DNA of 64,000 bases from assembly GCF_013184545.1 (NCBI RefSeq), contig NZ_JAAOJA010000010.1:1-64000 (forward strand), given 5' to 3'. The stretch comes from Pseudomonas tumuqii. GTDB lineage: Bacteria > Pseudomonadota > Gammaproteobacteria > Pseudomonadales > Pseudomonadaceae. The notes beneath the pieces are model-generated. The model saw only the letters and a list, made by a program, of their open reading frames with translations. It made no database searches and had not been told where the DNA came from. Every line of letters begins with the position of its first letter. The stretch's first letter is position 1. Shown here in pieces: positions 16,121 through 24,579 of the stretch. Position numbers and translations under genes: made by a program.

Positions 16121-17393
16121 TTGCGTGCGCCCGCTACTGCTGGGCGCACTGTTTCTGGGTGCTGCGGCGCAAGCCGAGGTACAACCCCTCAATCGCGTCG
16201 TGGCCATTGTCGACAACGACGTCATCATGCAGAGCCAGCTGGACGCACGCGTTCGCGAGGTGCAGCAAACCATCGCCAAACGCGGTGCAGAACTACCCCC
16301 CGAGAACGTCCTCAGCCAGCAGGTGCTCGAGCGCCTGATCATCGAGAACATCCAGCTGCAGATCGGCGACCGCTCCGGCATTCGCATCACCGATGAAGAG
16401 CTCAACCAGGCACTGGCCAGCATTGCCCAGCGCAATAGCATGAGCCTCGAGCAGTTCCGCGCCGCCCTGGGACAAGACGGCCTGTCCTTTGCCGACGCCC
16501 GCGATCAGGTGCGTCGCGAGATGGTCATCAGCCGCGTGCGCCAACGCCGGGTAGCCGAGCGCATCCAGGTCACCGACCAGGAAGTGCAGAACTTCCTCGC
16601 CTCCGACCTCGGCAAGATGCAGCTCTCGGAAGAGTTCCGCCTGGCCAACATCCTCATCCCGCTGCCAGATGGCTCCTCGCCGCAGGCCATCCAGGCGGCT
16701 GAGCGCCAGGTACAGGAACTGCACCAGCAACTGCGCGACGGTGCCGACTTCGCCCAGATGGCCATCGCCCACTCGGCCAGCGAGACCGCCCTTGAAGGCG
16801 GCGAAATGGGCTGGCGCAAAGCGGCGCAACTGCCGCCGCCATTCGACGCCATGCTTGGCGCGATGGCGGTCGGTGACGTCACCGAACCCATGCGCACGCC
16901 CGGCGGCTTTATCATGCTCAAGCTCCTGGAAAAACGTGGCGGCGGCACCCAGGTACTCGAAGAAGTCAACGTTCGGCACATCCTCATCAAGCCCAGCGAG
17001 ATTCGCAGCGAAGCGGAAACCAAACGCCTGGTCGAACGCCTGCATGAGCGCCTGCTGGCCGGCGAAGATTTCAGCGAACTGGCGAAGAGCTTCTCGGAAG
17101 ACCCGGGCTCGGCCCTCAACGGCGGCAGCCTCGACTGGATCGATCCCAGCGTGCTGGTGCCGGAGTTCCGCGAGGTGATGAGCAACACTGCCAGCGGCGA
17201 ACTGTCCAAGCCGTTCAAGAGCCCTTACGGCTGGCATGTGCTGCAGGTTGTCGGCCGCCGCGCCACCGATGGCAGCGCGCAGTTCCGCGAGCAACAGGCC
17301 CTGACCGTCTTGCGCAACCGCAAGTACGACGAAGAACTGCAGGCCTGGCTGCGGCAGATCCGCGACGAGGCCTACGTCGAAATCAAGCTGTAG
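16101..17393 (+). CDS. surA: periplasmic chaperone/peptidyl-prolyl isomerase SurA
   Basis: About 430 residues: signal peptide (RPLLLGALFLGAAAQAE), N-terminal SurA chaperone domain (about 25-170), then two parvulin domains (about 170-270 and 285-385, the latter with VNVRHILIKPSE and GSLDWIDP). It escorts outer-membrane proteins, including LptD, across the periplasm. It uses a GTG start, at 16101 (VKIKLSDC) or 16095, the latter having the better-spaced AAGG; both overlap the lptD end, which implies coupled translation. A rho-independent terminator follows. Confidence 0.93.
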   Translation: MKIKLSDCVRPLLLGALFLGAAAQAEVQPLNRVVAIVDNDVIMQSQLDARVREVQQTIAKRGAELPPENVLSQQVLERLIIENIQLQIGDRSGIRITDEELNQALASIAQRNSMSLEQFRAALGQDGLSFADARDQVRREMVISRVRQRRVAERIQVTDQEVQNFLASDLGKMQLSEEFRLANILIPLPDGSSPQAIQAAERQVQELHQQLRDGADFAQMAIAHSASETALEGGEMGWRKAAQLPPPFDAMLGAMAVGDVTEPMRTPGGFIMLKLLEKRGGGTQVLEEVNVRHILIKPSEIRSEAETKRLVERLHERLLAGEDFSELAKSFSEDPGSALNGGSLDWIDPSVLVPEFREVMSNTASGELSKPFKSPYGWHVLQVVGRRATDGSAQFREQQALTVLRNRKYDEELQAWLRQIRDEAYVEIKL

Positions 17394-17411
17394 ACATCGC
17401 GAAGCAGATCA

Positions 17412-17449
17412 AAGCCCGGCAGCTGTTTCTCGCAGCACCGGGCTTTTTT
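17412..17449 (+). terminator. rho-independent terminator after surA
   Basis: AAGCCCGG (17412-17419) pairs with CCGGGCTT (17438-17445) and runs into a six-T tract. It would end the lptD-surA message before pdxA. Confidence 0.8.
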
Positions 17450-17515
17450 CGTTCCGCCGCAGGCGCGGCGTAAACTGGCACCGCCCGCCCAGAAAGCACA
17501 ACCGAGAACCCGCCC

Positions 17516-18508
17516 ATGACTGCACAACCCCTCTTCGCACTGACCCCTGGCGAGCCGGCAGGCATAGGCCCCGACCTGTGCCTGCTGCTCGCTCGCCAGG
17601 CGCAACCCCACGCACTGATCGCCATCGCCAGCCGTGACCTGCTCGCCGAGCGCGCTCACTGCCTGAACCTGGACATCCAGTTGATCGCGGTCGGCCCCGG
17701 CAACTGGCCGAGCGCACCCGCGCCGGCCGGCAGCCTGTTTGTCTGGGACACGCCGCTGACGGCAGCCGTGCTGCCCGGCCAACTGAACCCGGTCAATGCC
17801 GGCTATGTCCTGGAAACCCTTACCCGCGCTGGCCAGGGCTGCCTCGACGGGCATTTCGCCGGCATGATCACCGCGCCGGTACACAAGGGCGTGATCAACC
17901 AGGCGGGCATCCCCTTCTCCGGGCACACCGAATTTCTCGCCGAACTGACCCACAGCGAACAGGTGGTGATGATGCTCGCCACCCACGGCCTGCGCGTGGC
18001 CCTGGTGACCACCCACCTGCCGCTCAAGGATGTCGCCGCCGCCATCACCGCCGAACGCCTGATCCGGGTCAGCCGCATCCTCGATCATGACCTGCGCACT
18101 AAATTCGGCATCGCCCGGCCACGCATCCTGGTCTGTGGCCTCAACCCGCATGCCGGCGAAGGCGGCCACCTCGGCCGCGAAGAAATCGAGGTGATCGAAC
18201 CGACCCTCGAGCTACTACGCGGCGAAGGCCTTGACCTGGTCGGCCCGCTGCCGGCCGACACCCTGTTCACGCCCAAGCACCTCGAGCACTGCGACGCGGT
18301 GCTGGCGATGTACCACGACCAGGGCCTGCCGGTACTCAAGTTCAAGGGCTTTGGCGCCGCGGTCAATATCACCCTGGGCCTGCCGATCATCCGCACCTCG
18401 GTCGACCATGGCACGGCGCTGGACCTGGCCGGCAGCGGCAGGATCGACAGCGGTAGCCTGCAGGTCGCCCTGGAAACCGCCTATCAGATGGCGGCCTCTC
18501 GGGGCTGA
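17516..18508 (+). CDS. pdxA: 4-hydroxythreonine-4-phosphate dehydrogenase
   Basis: A 330-residue PdxA with full family length. Visible motifs are LTPGEPAGIGPD (about 9-20), the ITAPVHKG substrate loop, metal ligand histidines in FSGHTEFL and AMYHDQGLPVLK, and the C-terminal TSVDHGTALDLAG. It oxidises 4-phosphohydroxy-threonine in pyridoxal-5-phosphate synthesis. It begins a pdxA-rsmA-apaG-apaH-glpE run on the plus strand, as in other gammaproteobacteria. Confidence 0.96.
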   Translation: MTAQPLFALTPGEPAGIGPDLCLLLARQAQPHALIAIASRDLLAERAHCLNLDIQLIAVGPGNWPSAPAPAGSLFVWDTPLTAAVLPGQLNPVNAGYVLETLTRAGQGCLDGHFAGMITAPVHKGVINQAGIPFSGHTEFLAELTHSEQVVMMLATHGLRVALVTTHLPLKDVAAAITAERLIRVSRILDHDLRTKFGIARPRILVCGLNPHAGEGGHLGREEIEVIEPTLELLRGEGLDLVGPLPADTLFTPKHLEHCDAVLAMYHDQGLPVLKFKGFGAAVNITLGLPIIRTSVDHGTALDLAGSGRIDSGSLQVALETAYQMAASRG

Positions 18509-18582
18509 CGGCGCCAATCAGGATGCCGACGGCGCCCGCAACTGGTAAGCTGCGCCCCTTTGCCTTGCTGCTTTGGGCGCTG

Positions 18583-18610
18583 GCTTGACGCTTGCAGCTT
18601 GAGGCTTGGA
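18583..18610 (+). repeat. four tandem GCTTGNN heptads upstream of rsmA
   Basis: GCTTGAC, GCTTGCA, GCTTGAG and GCTTGGA follow each other without a break. The last unit supplies GGAG, the Shine-Dalgarno sequence of rsmA. The same type of array lies before yeaH (23262-23289). Confidence 0.7.
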
Positions 18611-18618
18611 GCTGCTCC

Positions 18619-19434
18619 ATGTCCGAACATCCCCAACACCGCGCGCGCAAGCGCTTCGGCCAGAACTTCCTGCACGACGCTGGGGTCATCCACCGCATCC
18701 TGCGCGCCATTCATGCCCGTGAAGGCGAACGCATGCTGGAAATCGGCCCGGGCCAGGGCGCCCTCACCGAAGGTTTGCTCGACAGCGGCGCGCAGCTCGA
18801 CGTGATCGAACTGGACCGCGACCTGATCCCGATCCTCAATGCCAAGTTTGCCGCCGAGCCGCGCTTCCAGCTGCATCAGGGCGACGCCCTGAAGTTCGAT
18901 TTCAGCAGCCTCAACCCCGCGCCGCATAGCCTGCGCGTGGTCGGCAACCTGCCGTACAACATCTCCACCCCGTTGATTTTCCACCTGCTGAACAACGCCG
19001 CACTGATCCGCGACATGCACTTCATGCTGCAGAAGGAAGTGGTCGAGCGTCTGGCGGCAGGCCCGGGAGGCAAGGACTGGGGCCGGCTGTCGATCATGGT
19101 GCAGTACCACTGCCGGGTGGAGCATCTGTTCAATGTCGGCCCCGGTGCGTTCAATCCGCCGCCCAAGGTCGACTCGGCGATCGTCCGCCTGGTACCGCAT
19201 GAAGTGCTGCCCCATCCGGCCAAGGATCACCGCCTGCTCGAGAACGTGGTGCGCGAAGCCTTCAACCAGCGCCGCAAGACCCTGCGCAATACGCTCAAGG
19301 CCTTGCTCCCGGCGGAGGCCATCGAGGCCGCCGGTGTCGATGGCAGCCTGCGTCCAGAACAGCTGGACCTGGCCGCCTTCGTCCGCCTGGCCGACAAGCT
19401 GGTCGAGCAACCCAGCATCGACCGACCCAGCTAG
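18619..19434 (+). CDS. rsmA: 16S rRNA dimethyladenosine transferase
   Basis: A 271-residue KsgA/RsmA. SAM-binding motif LEIGPGQGALTEGL (about 39-52), GQNFL at 15-19 and catalytic NLPYNIS motif are present. It dimethylates A1518 and A1519 of 16S rRNA late in 30S maturation. The start is ATG at 18619, preceded by GGAG that belongs to a tandem heptad repeat. Gene order pdxA-rsmA-apaG-apaH is conserved in the class. Confidence 0.96.
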   Translation: MSEHPQHRARKRFGQNFLHDAGVIHRILRAIHAREGERMLEIGPGQGALTEGLLDSGAQLDVIELDRDLIPILNAKFAAEPRFQLHQGDALKFDFSSLNPAPHSLRVVGNLPYNISTPLIFHLLNNAALIRDMHFMLQKEVVERLAAGPGGKDWGRLSIMVQYHCRVEHLFNVGPGAFNPPPKVDSAIVRLVPHEVLPHPAKDHRLLENVVREAFNQRRKTLRNTLKALLPAEAIEAAGVDGSLRPEQLDLAAFVRLADKLVEQPSIDRPS

Positions 19435-19464
19435 ACTGGTTTTCAGTTTACCGAGTACTAGTCA

Positions 19465-19845
19465 ATGTCAGATCCCCGTTACCAGGTCGACGTCCGCGTC
19501 ACCACCCGCTACCTGCCGGAACAGTCGCAGCCGGAGCAGAACCGCTTCGCCTTCGCCTATAACGTGACCATCGTCAACCAGGGTCAGTTGCCGGCCAAAC
19601 TGCTGTCGCGCCACTGGCTCATCACCGACGGCGACGGCCATGTGCAGGAGGTGCGTGGCGCCGGCGTGGTCGGCCAACAGCCGCTGATCGCCGTCGGCGA
19701 GAGCCACACCTACAGCAGCGGCACCGTCATGGCCACCCGCGTCGGCACCATGCAGGGCAGTTACCAGATGCTCGCCGCAGACGGCAAGCAGTTCGACGCC
19801 CTGATCGCGCCGTTCCGCCTGGCGGTTCCAGGCTCGCTGCACTGA
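19465..19845 (+). CDS. apaG: ApaG (DUF525) protein
   Basis: A 126-residue single-domain ApaG with the typical RHWLITDGDGHVQEVRGAGVVGQQP core and a GTMQGSYQM strand. The fold is a fibronectin-like beta-sandwich; the biochemical role is not settled. Its stop overlaps the apaH start by one base (TGATG), so the two are translated together. Confidence 0.95.
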   Translation: MSDPRYQVDVRVTTRYLPEQSQPEQNRFAFAYNVTIVNQGQLPAKLLSRHWLITDGDGHVQEVRGAGVVGQQPLIAVGESHTYSSGTVMATRVGTMQGSYQMLAADGKQFDALIAPFRLAVPGSLH

Positions 19846-20669
19846 TGGCGACCTATGCCGTCGGCGACCTGCAAGGTTGCCTGAAACCCCTGCAATGCCT
19901 GCTGCAGCAGGTCGCATTCGACCCTGCCAAAGATCGTCTCTGGCTGGTCGGCGACCTGGTCAACCGCGGCCCGCAGTCGCTCGCCACCCTGCGCTTCCTC
20001 TATCAGATGCGTGATGCGCTGACCTGCGTGCTGGGCAACCATGACCTGCACCTGCTGGCCGTTGCGTCCAATATCGAACGACTGAAGAAGAGCGACACCC
20101 TGCAGGAGATTCTCGACGCACCCGATCGCGCCGATCTGCTCGACTGGCTGCGCCGCCAGAAGCTGCTGCATTATGACGCCGAGCGCGACATCGTCCTGGT
20201 GCATGCCGGCATCCCGCCGCAATGGTCGCTGCAAAAAGCCCTCAGGCGCGCGGCCGAGGTTGAGGAAGCCCTGCGCGACGACGCGCGCTTTCCACTGTTC
20301 CTCGATGGCATGTACGGCAACGAGCCAGCCAAGTGGGACAAGGATCTGCATGGCGTGGCCCGCCTGCGGGTGATCACCAACTACTTCACGCGCATGCGCT
20401 TCTGCACGGCCGATGGCACACTGGACCTGAAAAGCAAGGAAGGCGTCGCCAGCTCGCCGCCCGGTTATGCGCCCTGGTTCAGCTACAAACAGCGCAAGAC
20501 TCGCGGACAGAAGATCATCTTCGGCCACTGGGCGGCCCTGGAAGGTCGCTGCGAGGAACCTGGCCTGTTCGCCCTGGACACCGGCTGCGCGTGGGGTGGC
20601 GCCCTGACCCTATTGAATATCGACAGCGGCGAACGCCACCGCTGTGACTGCAGTGAGGTACACGCATGA
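19845..20669 (+). CDS. apaH: bis(5'-nucleosyl)-tetraphosphatase, symmetrical
   Basis: A 274-residue metallophosphatase with GDLQGC (8-13), GDLVNRGP and GNHDLH motifs that bind two metals. ApaH cleaves Ap4A to two ADP and also removes Np4 caps from RNA. Overlaps: 1 base with apaG and 4 bases with glpE (ATGA). Confidence 0.96.
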   Translation: MATYAVGDLQGCLKPLQCLLQQVAFDPAKDRLWLVGDLVNRGPQSLATLRFLYQMRDALTCVLGNHDLHLLAVASNIERLKKSDTLQEILDAPDRADLLDWLRRQKLLHYDAERDIVLVHAGIPPQWSLQKALRRAAEVEEALRDDARFPLFLDGMYGNEPAKWDKDLHGVARLRVITNYFTRMRFCTADGTLDLKSKEGVASSPPGYAPWFSYKQRKTRGQKIIFGHWAALEGRCEEPGLFALDTGCAWGGALTLLNIDSGERHRCDCSEVHA

Positions 20670-20995
20670 ACGAGTTCAAACGTATCCACCCAACACAGGC
20701 CCAGGCTCTGCGCCAGCAAGGCGCCGTCGTGGTCGACATCCGCGACCCGCAGAGCTTTGCCGCCGGCCATATCCAAGGCTCGCAGCACCTGGACAATCAC
20801 TCGCTGCATGATTTCATCGCCAAGGCCGATCTCGACCTGCCGCTGATCGTCACCTGCTACCACGGCAACTCCAGCCAGAGTGCCGCTGCCTACCTGGTCG
20901 GCCAAGGCTTCAGCGCGGTGTACAGCCTGGATGGCGGCTTCGAACTGTGGCGCGCGACCTTCCCCGAAGAAACCGCGCAAACGCCAGACGCATAA
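20666..20995 (+). CDS. glpE: thiosulfate sulfurtransferase GlpE
   Basis: A 109-residue single-domain rhodanese with catalytic loop CYHGNSS (Cys at about 65), the short form typical of GlpE. It transfers sulfane sulfur from thiosulfate to acceptors such as cyanide or thioredoxin. Last gene of the pdxA-rsmA-apaG-apaH-glpE run. Confidence 0.93.
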   Translation: MNEFKRIHPTQAQALRQQGAVVVDIRDPQSFAAGHIQGSQHLDNHSLHDFIAKADLDLPLIVTCYHGNSSQSAAAYLVGQGFSAVYSLDGGFELWRATFPEETAQTPDA

Positions 20996-21279
20996 AAATT
21001 TATTCAGCGCGCCAGACCACGCCAACACTGGGCTACCGCCCACCCCTAAGCAGCGGTAATATCCTGTTATCGTTCGTGGCCACTTGATCTTGCCGATTCC
21101 GAACTATCCTTTAGCTCAGGCCATCCAAAACTAAGGTAGAGCCGGCCATCCGGCATCCGGGCCATCGGTAAGACCTTTAGGTGTTCTGGGGGGATTTTCC
21201 TCGGCTGACGTGTCAGCCGATCGCCCGCACCCGCACAACCGATGCCACGGCGGCTCTAAGCATCGAGCGAGGTGAAGTC
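20996..21279 (+). promoter_or_regulatory. prkA upstream region with a short palindrome
   Basis: This 284-base gap holds a palindrome TCGGCTGAC-GT-GTCAGCCGA (21201-21220) 60 bases before prkA and a CTATCCT box near 21105 that could be an RpoS-type -10. No strong terminator for glpE and no ORF were seen. The assignment of the promoter is tentative. Confidence 0.35.
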
Positions 21280-23202
21280 ATGAGCATTTTCAGCCACTTC
21301 CAGCAACGTTTCGAGGCGACCCGGCAGGAGGAATACTCCCTGCAGGAGTACCTCGAACTGTGCAAACAGGATCGCAGCGCCTACGCCACTGCAGCAGAGC
21401 GCCTGCTGCTGGCAATTGGCGAGCCTGAATTGCTCGATACTTCAAGCAACTCGCGGCTGTCGCGGATCTTCTCCAACAAGGTGATCCGCCGCTATCCAAC
21501 CTTCGCCGACTTCCACGGCATGGAAGAATGCATCGACCAGATCGTCTCCTACTTCCGCCATGCGGCCCAGGGCCTGGAAGAGAAGAAGCAGATCCTCTAC
21601 CTGCTCGGTCCGGTTGGCGGCGGTAAATCGTCGCTGGCAGAAAAGCTCAAGCACCTGATGGAAAAAGTGCCCTTCTATGCGATCAAGGGCTCGCCGGTGT
21701 TCGAGTCGCCGCTCGGCCTGTTCAACGTCGATGAGGACGGCACCATCCTCGAAGAGGAATACGGCATTCCGCAGCGCTACCTGAGCAGCATCATGTCGCC
21801 CTGGGCGACCAAGCGCCTGACCGAGTTCGGCGGCGACATCAGCCAGTTCCGCGTGGTCAAGCTGTACCCCTCGATCCTCAACCAGATCGCCATCGCCAAG
21901 ACCGAGCCGGGCGACGAGAACAACCAGGACATCTCCGCCCTGGTCGGCAAGGTGGATATCCGCAAGCTGGAGGAATTCCCGCAGAACGACGCCGATGCCT
22001 ACAGTTACTCCGGTGCCCTGTGCCGGGCCAACCAGGGCCTGATGGAATTCGTCGAGATGTTCAAGGCACCGATCAAGGTGCTGCACCCGCTGCTCACCGC
22101 CACCCAGGAAGGCAACTACAACAGTACCGAAGGCCTCGGCGCGATTCCCTACAGTGGCATCCTGCTGGCCCACTCCAACGAGTCGGAATGGCACAACTTC
22201 CGCAACAACAAGAACAACGAGGCGTTCATCGACCGCATCTACATCGTCAAGGTGCCCTACTGCCTGCGCGTCACCGACGAAATCAAGATCTACGAGAAAC
22301 TCCTCACCAACAGCTCGCTGGCCAAGGCCCATTGCGCACCGGACACCCTGAAGATGCTCGCCCAGTTCTCGGTGCTGAGTCGCCTGAAGGAGCCGGAAAA
22401 CTCGAATATCTACTCGAAGATGCGCGTCTATGACGGCGAAAACCTCAAGGACACCGATCCCAAGGCCAAGTCGATTCAGGAGTACCGCGACACGGCCGGC
22501 GTCGACGAGGGCATGAACGGCCTGTCGACCCGCTTCGCCTTCAAGATCCTGTCCAAGGTATTCAACTTCGACCCCCACGAGATCGCCGCCAACCCGGTGC
22601 ACCTGCTCTATGTGCTGGAGCAGCAGATCGAACAGGAGCAGTTCCCCAGCGAAACCCGCGAGCGCTACCTGCGCTTCATCAAGGAGTACCTGGCACCGCG
22701 CTACATCGAGTTCATCGGCAAGGAAATCCAGACCGCCTACCTGGAGTCCTACAGCGAATACGGGCAGAACATCTTCGACCGCTACGTGCTGTACGCCGAC
22801 TTCTGGATCCAGGACCAGGAATACCGCGACCCGGAAACCGGCGAGATCCTCAACCGCGTCGCGCTCAACGAGGAGCTGGAGAAGATCGAGAAACCGGCCG
22901 GCATCAGCAACCCGAAGGACTTCCGCAACGAGATCGTCAACTTCGTGCTGCGTGCCCGGGCCAACAACAACGGCAAGAACCCGACCTGGCTCAGCTACGA
23001 GAAGCTGCGCGTAGTGATCGAGAAGAAAATGTTCTCCAATACCGAGGACCTGCTGCCGGTCATCAGTTTCAACGCCAAAGCGAGCAAGGAGGATCAACAG
23101 AAACACAACGACTTCGTCACTCGCATGGTCGAGCGCGGCTACACCGACAAGCAGGTACGCCTGCTGTCCGAATGGTATCTGCGGGTTCGTAAATCGCAGT
23201 AA
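21280..23202 (+). CDS. prkA: PrkA/YeaG serine protein kinase
   Basis: A 640-residue PrkA. An AAA-like N-terminal module carries Walker A GPVGGGKSS (about 108-116); the C-terminal PrkA domain follows. The start at 21280 has GAGGTGAAG upstream; the track-length extension is unsupported. In E. coli YeaG-YeaH are induced in nitrogen starvation and stationary phase, and in Bacillus PrkA acts in sporulation control, but substrates are poorly known. The gene leads the conserved prkA-yeaH-ycgB trio. Confidence 0.93.
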   Translation: MSIFSHFQQRFEATRQEEYSLQEYLELCKQDRSAYATAAERLLLAIGEPELLDTSSNSRLSRIFSNKVIRRYPTFADFHGMEECIDQIVSYFRHAAQGLEEKKQILYLLGPVGGGKSSLAEKLKHLMEKVPFYAIKGSPVFESPLGLFNVDEDGTILEEEYGIPQRYLSSIMSPWATKRLTEFGGDISQFRVVKLYPSILNQIAIAKTEPGDENNQDISALVGKVDIRKLEEFPQNDADAYSYSGALCRANQGLMEFVEMFKAPIKVLHPLLTATQEGNYNSTEGLGAIPYSGILLAHSNESEWHNFRNNKNNEAFIDRIYIVKVPYCLRVTDEIKIYEKLLTNSSLAKAHCAPDTLKMLAQFSVLSRLKEPENSNIYSKMRVYDGENLKDTDPKAKSIQEYRDTAGVDEGMNGLSTRFAFKILSKVFNFDPHEIAANPVHLLYVLEQQIEQEQFPSETRERYLRFIKEYLAPRYIEFIGKEIQTAYLESYSEYGQNIFDRYVLYADFWIQDQEYRDPETGEILNRVALNEELEKIEKPAGISNPKDFRNEIVNFVLRARANNNGKNPTWLSYEKLRVVIEKKMFSNTEDLLPVISFNAKASKEDQQKHNDFVTRMVERGYTDKQVRLLSEWYLRVRKSQ

Positions 23203-23217
23203 GGCAGCCATAAGCGG

Positions 23218-23303
23218 CAAGCTTCAGGCTGCAGGCAACAGCGACCGAGGGCCGGGGTCGCGCTTGCAGTTTGCGGCTTGTGGCTTGCAGCTCCCCGGAG
23301 GGG
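23218..23303 (+). repeat. heptad repeat array and SD-masking hairpin before yeaH
   Basis: Four heptads GCTTGCA, GTTTGCG, GCTTGTG and GCTTGCA (23262-23289) form an imperfect inverted repeat with AAGCTTCAGGCTGCAGGC at 23219-23236. Directly after comes CCCC-GGA-GGGG (23293-23303), in which the Shine-Dalgarno GGAGGGG of yeaH is part of the hairpin. Confidence 0.6.
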
Positions 23304-23307
23304 CCCT

Positions 23308-24579
23308 ATGAGCCATGTGATCGACCGACGTCTGAACGGCAAGAACAAGAGCACGGTTAACCGCCAGCGCTTCTTGCGGCGTTACCGTGACCACATCAAG
23401 AAAGCCGTCGAAGAGGCGGTGAGCCGCCGTTCCATTACCGACATGGAGCATGGCGAACAGATCAGCATTCCCGGGCGTGACATCGATGAGCCGGTGTTTC
23501 ACCATGGCCGCGGCGGCAAGCAAACCATCGTCCATCCGGGCAACAAGGAATTCGTCACGGGTGAACGCATTCCGCGTCCGCCAGGCGGTGGTGGCGGCCG
23601 AGGAGCGGGCAAGGCGAGCAATACTGGCGAAGGCATGGATGAGTTCGTCTTCCAGATCACTCAGGAAGAGTTTCTCGACTTCATGTTCGAGGATCTCGAA
23701 CTGCCCAATCTGGTGAAGCGCCACCTGACCGGTGCCGACACCTTCAAGACCGTGCGCGCCGGTATCAGCAACGAGGGCAATCCATCACGGATCAACATCG
23801 TGCGCACCCTGCGCTCGGCCCATGCCCGGCGCATCGCCCTGTCCGGCAGCAGCCGCGCCAAGCTGAAAGAGGCGCAGGTCGAACTGGAGCGCCTGAAGCG
23901 CGAAGAGCCGGACAACTTCGGCGACATTCAGAATCTTGAGCTGGAAATCGGCAAACTCCTGGCCCGGATTAAACGCGTGCCCTTCCTCGACACCTTCGAC
24001 CTCAAATACAACCTGCTGGTCAAGCACCCCAATCCCAGCTCGAAAGCGGTGATGTTCTGCCTGATGGACGTGTCCGGCTCCATGACCCAGGCCACCAAGG
24101 ACATCGCCAAGCGCTTCTTCATCCTGCTGTACCTGTTTCTCAAGCGTAACTACGACAAGATCGACGTGGTGTTCATCCGCCACCACACCAGCGCCAAGGA
24201 GGTGGACGAAGAGGAGTTCTTCTACTCCCGCGAGACCGGCGGCACCATAGTCTCCAGCGCGCTCAAACTGATGCAGGAGATCATGGCCGAGCGCTACCCC
24301 ACCAACGAATGGAACATTTATGGCGCCCAGGCGTCGGATGGCGACAACTGGAATGACGATTCACCGATTTGCCGGGATATATTGATCAAGCAGATCATGC
24401 CGTTCGTGCAGTACTTCACCTACGTCGAGATCACCCCGCGCGAGCACCAGGCGCTGTGGTTCGAGTACGAGCAGGTCAGCGAAGCCTTTGACGACACCTT
24501 CGCCCAGCAGCAACTGGTGTCGGCAGGCGATATCTACCCCGTGTTCCGCGAACTGTTCCAGCGGAGGCTTGCGACATGA
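23308..24579 (+). CDS. yeaH: YeaH (DUF444) protein
   Basis: A 423-residue DUF444 protein. The N-terminal part is basic with a Gly-rich linker (PPGGGGGRGAGK, about 92-103). The C-terminal half has a VWA-like fold with the MIDAS motif DVSGSMTQATK (D at about 255). YeaH works with PrkA in stress/nitrogen-limited survival; its binding partner is unknown. It overlaps ycgB by 4 bases (ATGA). Confidence 0.92.
   Translation: MSHVIDRRLNGKNKSTVNRQRFLRRYRDHIKKAVEEAVSRRSITDMEHGEQISIPGRDIDEPVFHHGRGGKQTIVHPGNKEFVTGERIPRPPGGGGGRGAGKASNTGEGMDEFVFQITQEEFLDFMFEDLELPNLVKRHLTGADTFKTVRAGISNEGNPSRINIVRTLRSAHARRIALSGSSRAKLKEAQVELERLKREEPDNFGDIQNLELEIGKLLARIKRVPFLDTFDLKYNLLVKHPNPSSKAVMFCLMDVSGSMTQATKDIAKRFFILLYLFLKRNYDKIDVVFIRHHTSAKEVDEEEFFYSRETGGTIVSSALKLMQEIMAERYPTNEWNIYGAQASDGDNWNDDSPICRDILIKQIMPFVQYFTYVEITPREHQALWFEYEQVSEAFDDTFAQQQLVSAGDIYPVFRELFQRRLAT

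Noticed and set aside
13409..16441. 1010-codon minus-strand open frame
   Set aside because: Antisense shadow of lptD/surA with Val/Ala/Gln-rich composition and no recognisable domain.
18583..23303. heptad repeats as a CRISPR array
   Set aside because: Units are 7 bases without spacers; no cas genes anywhere in the window.
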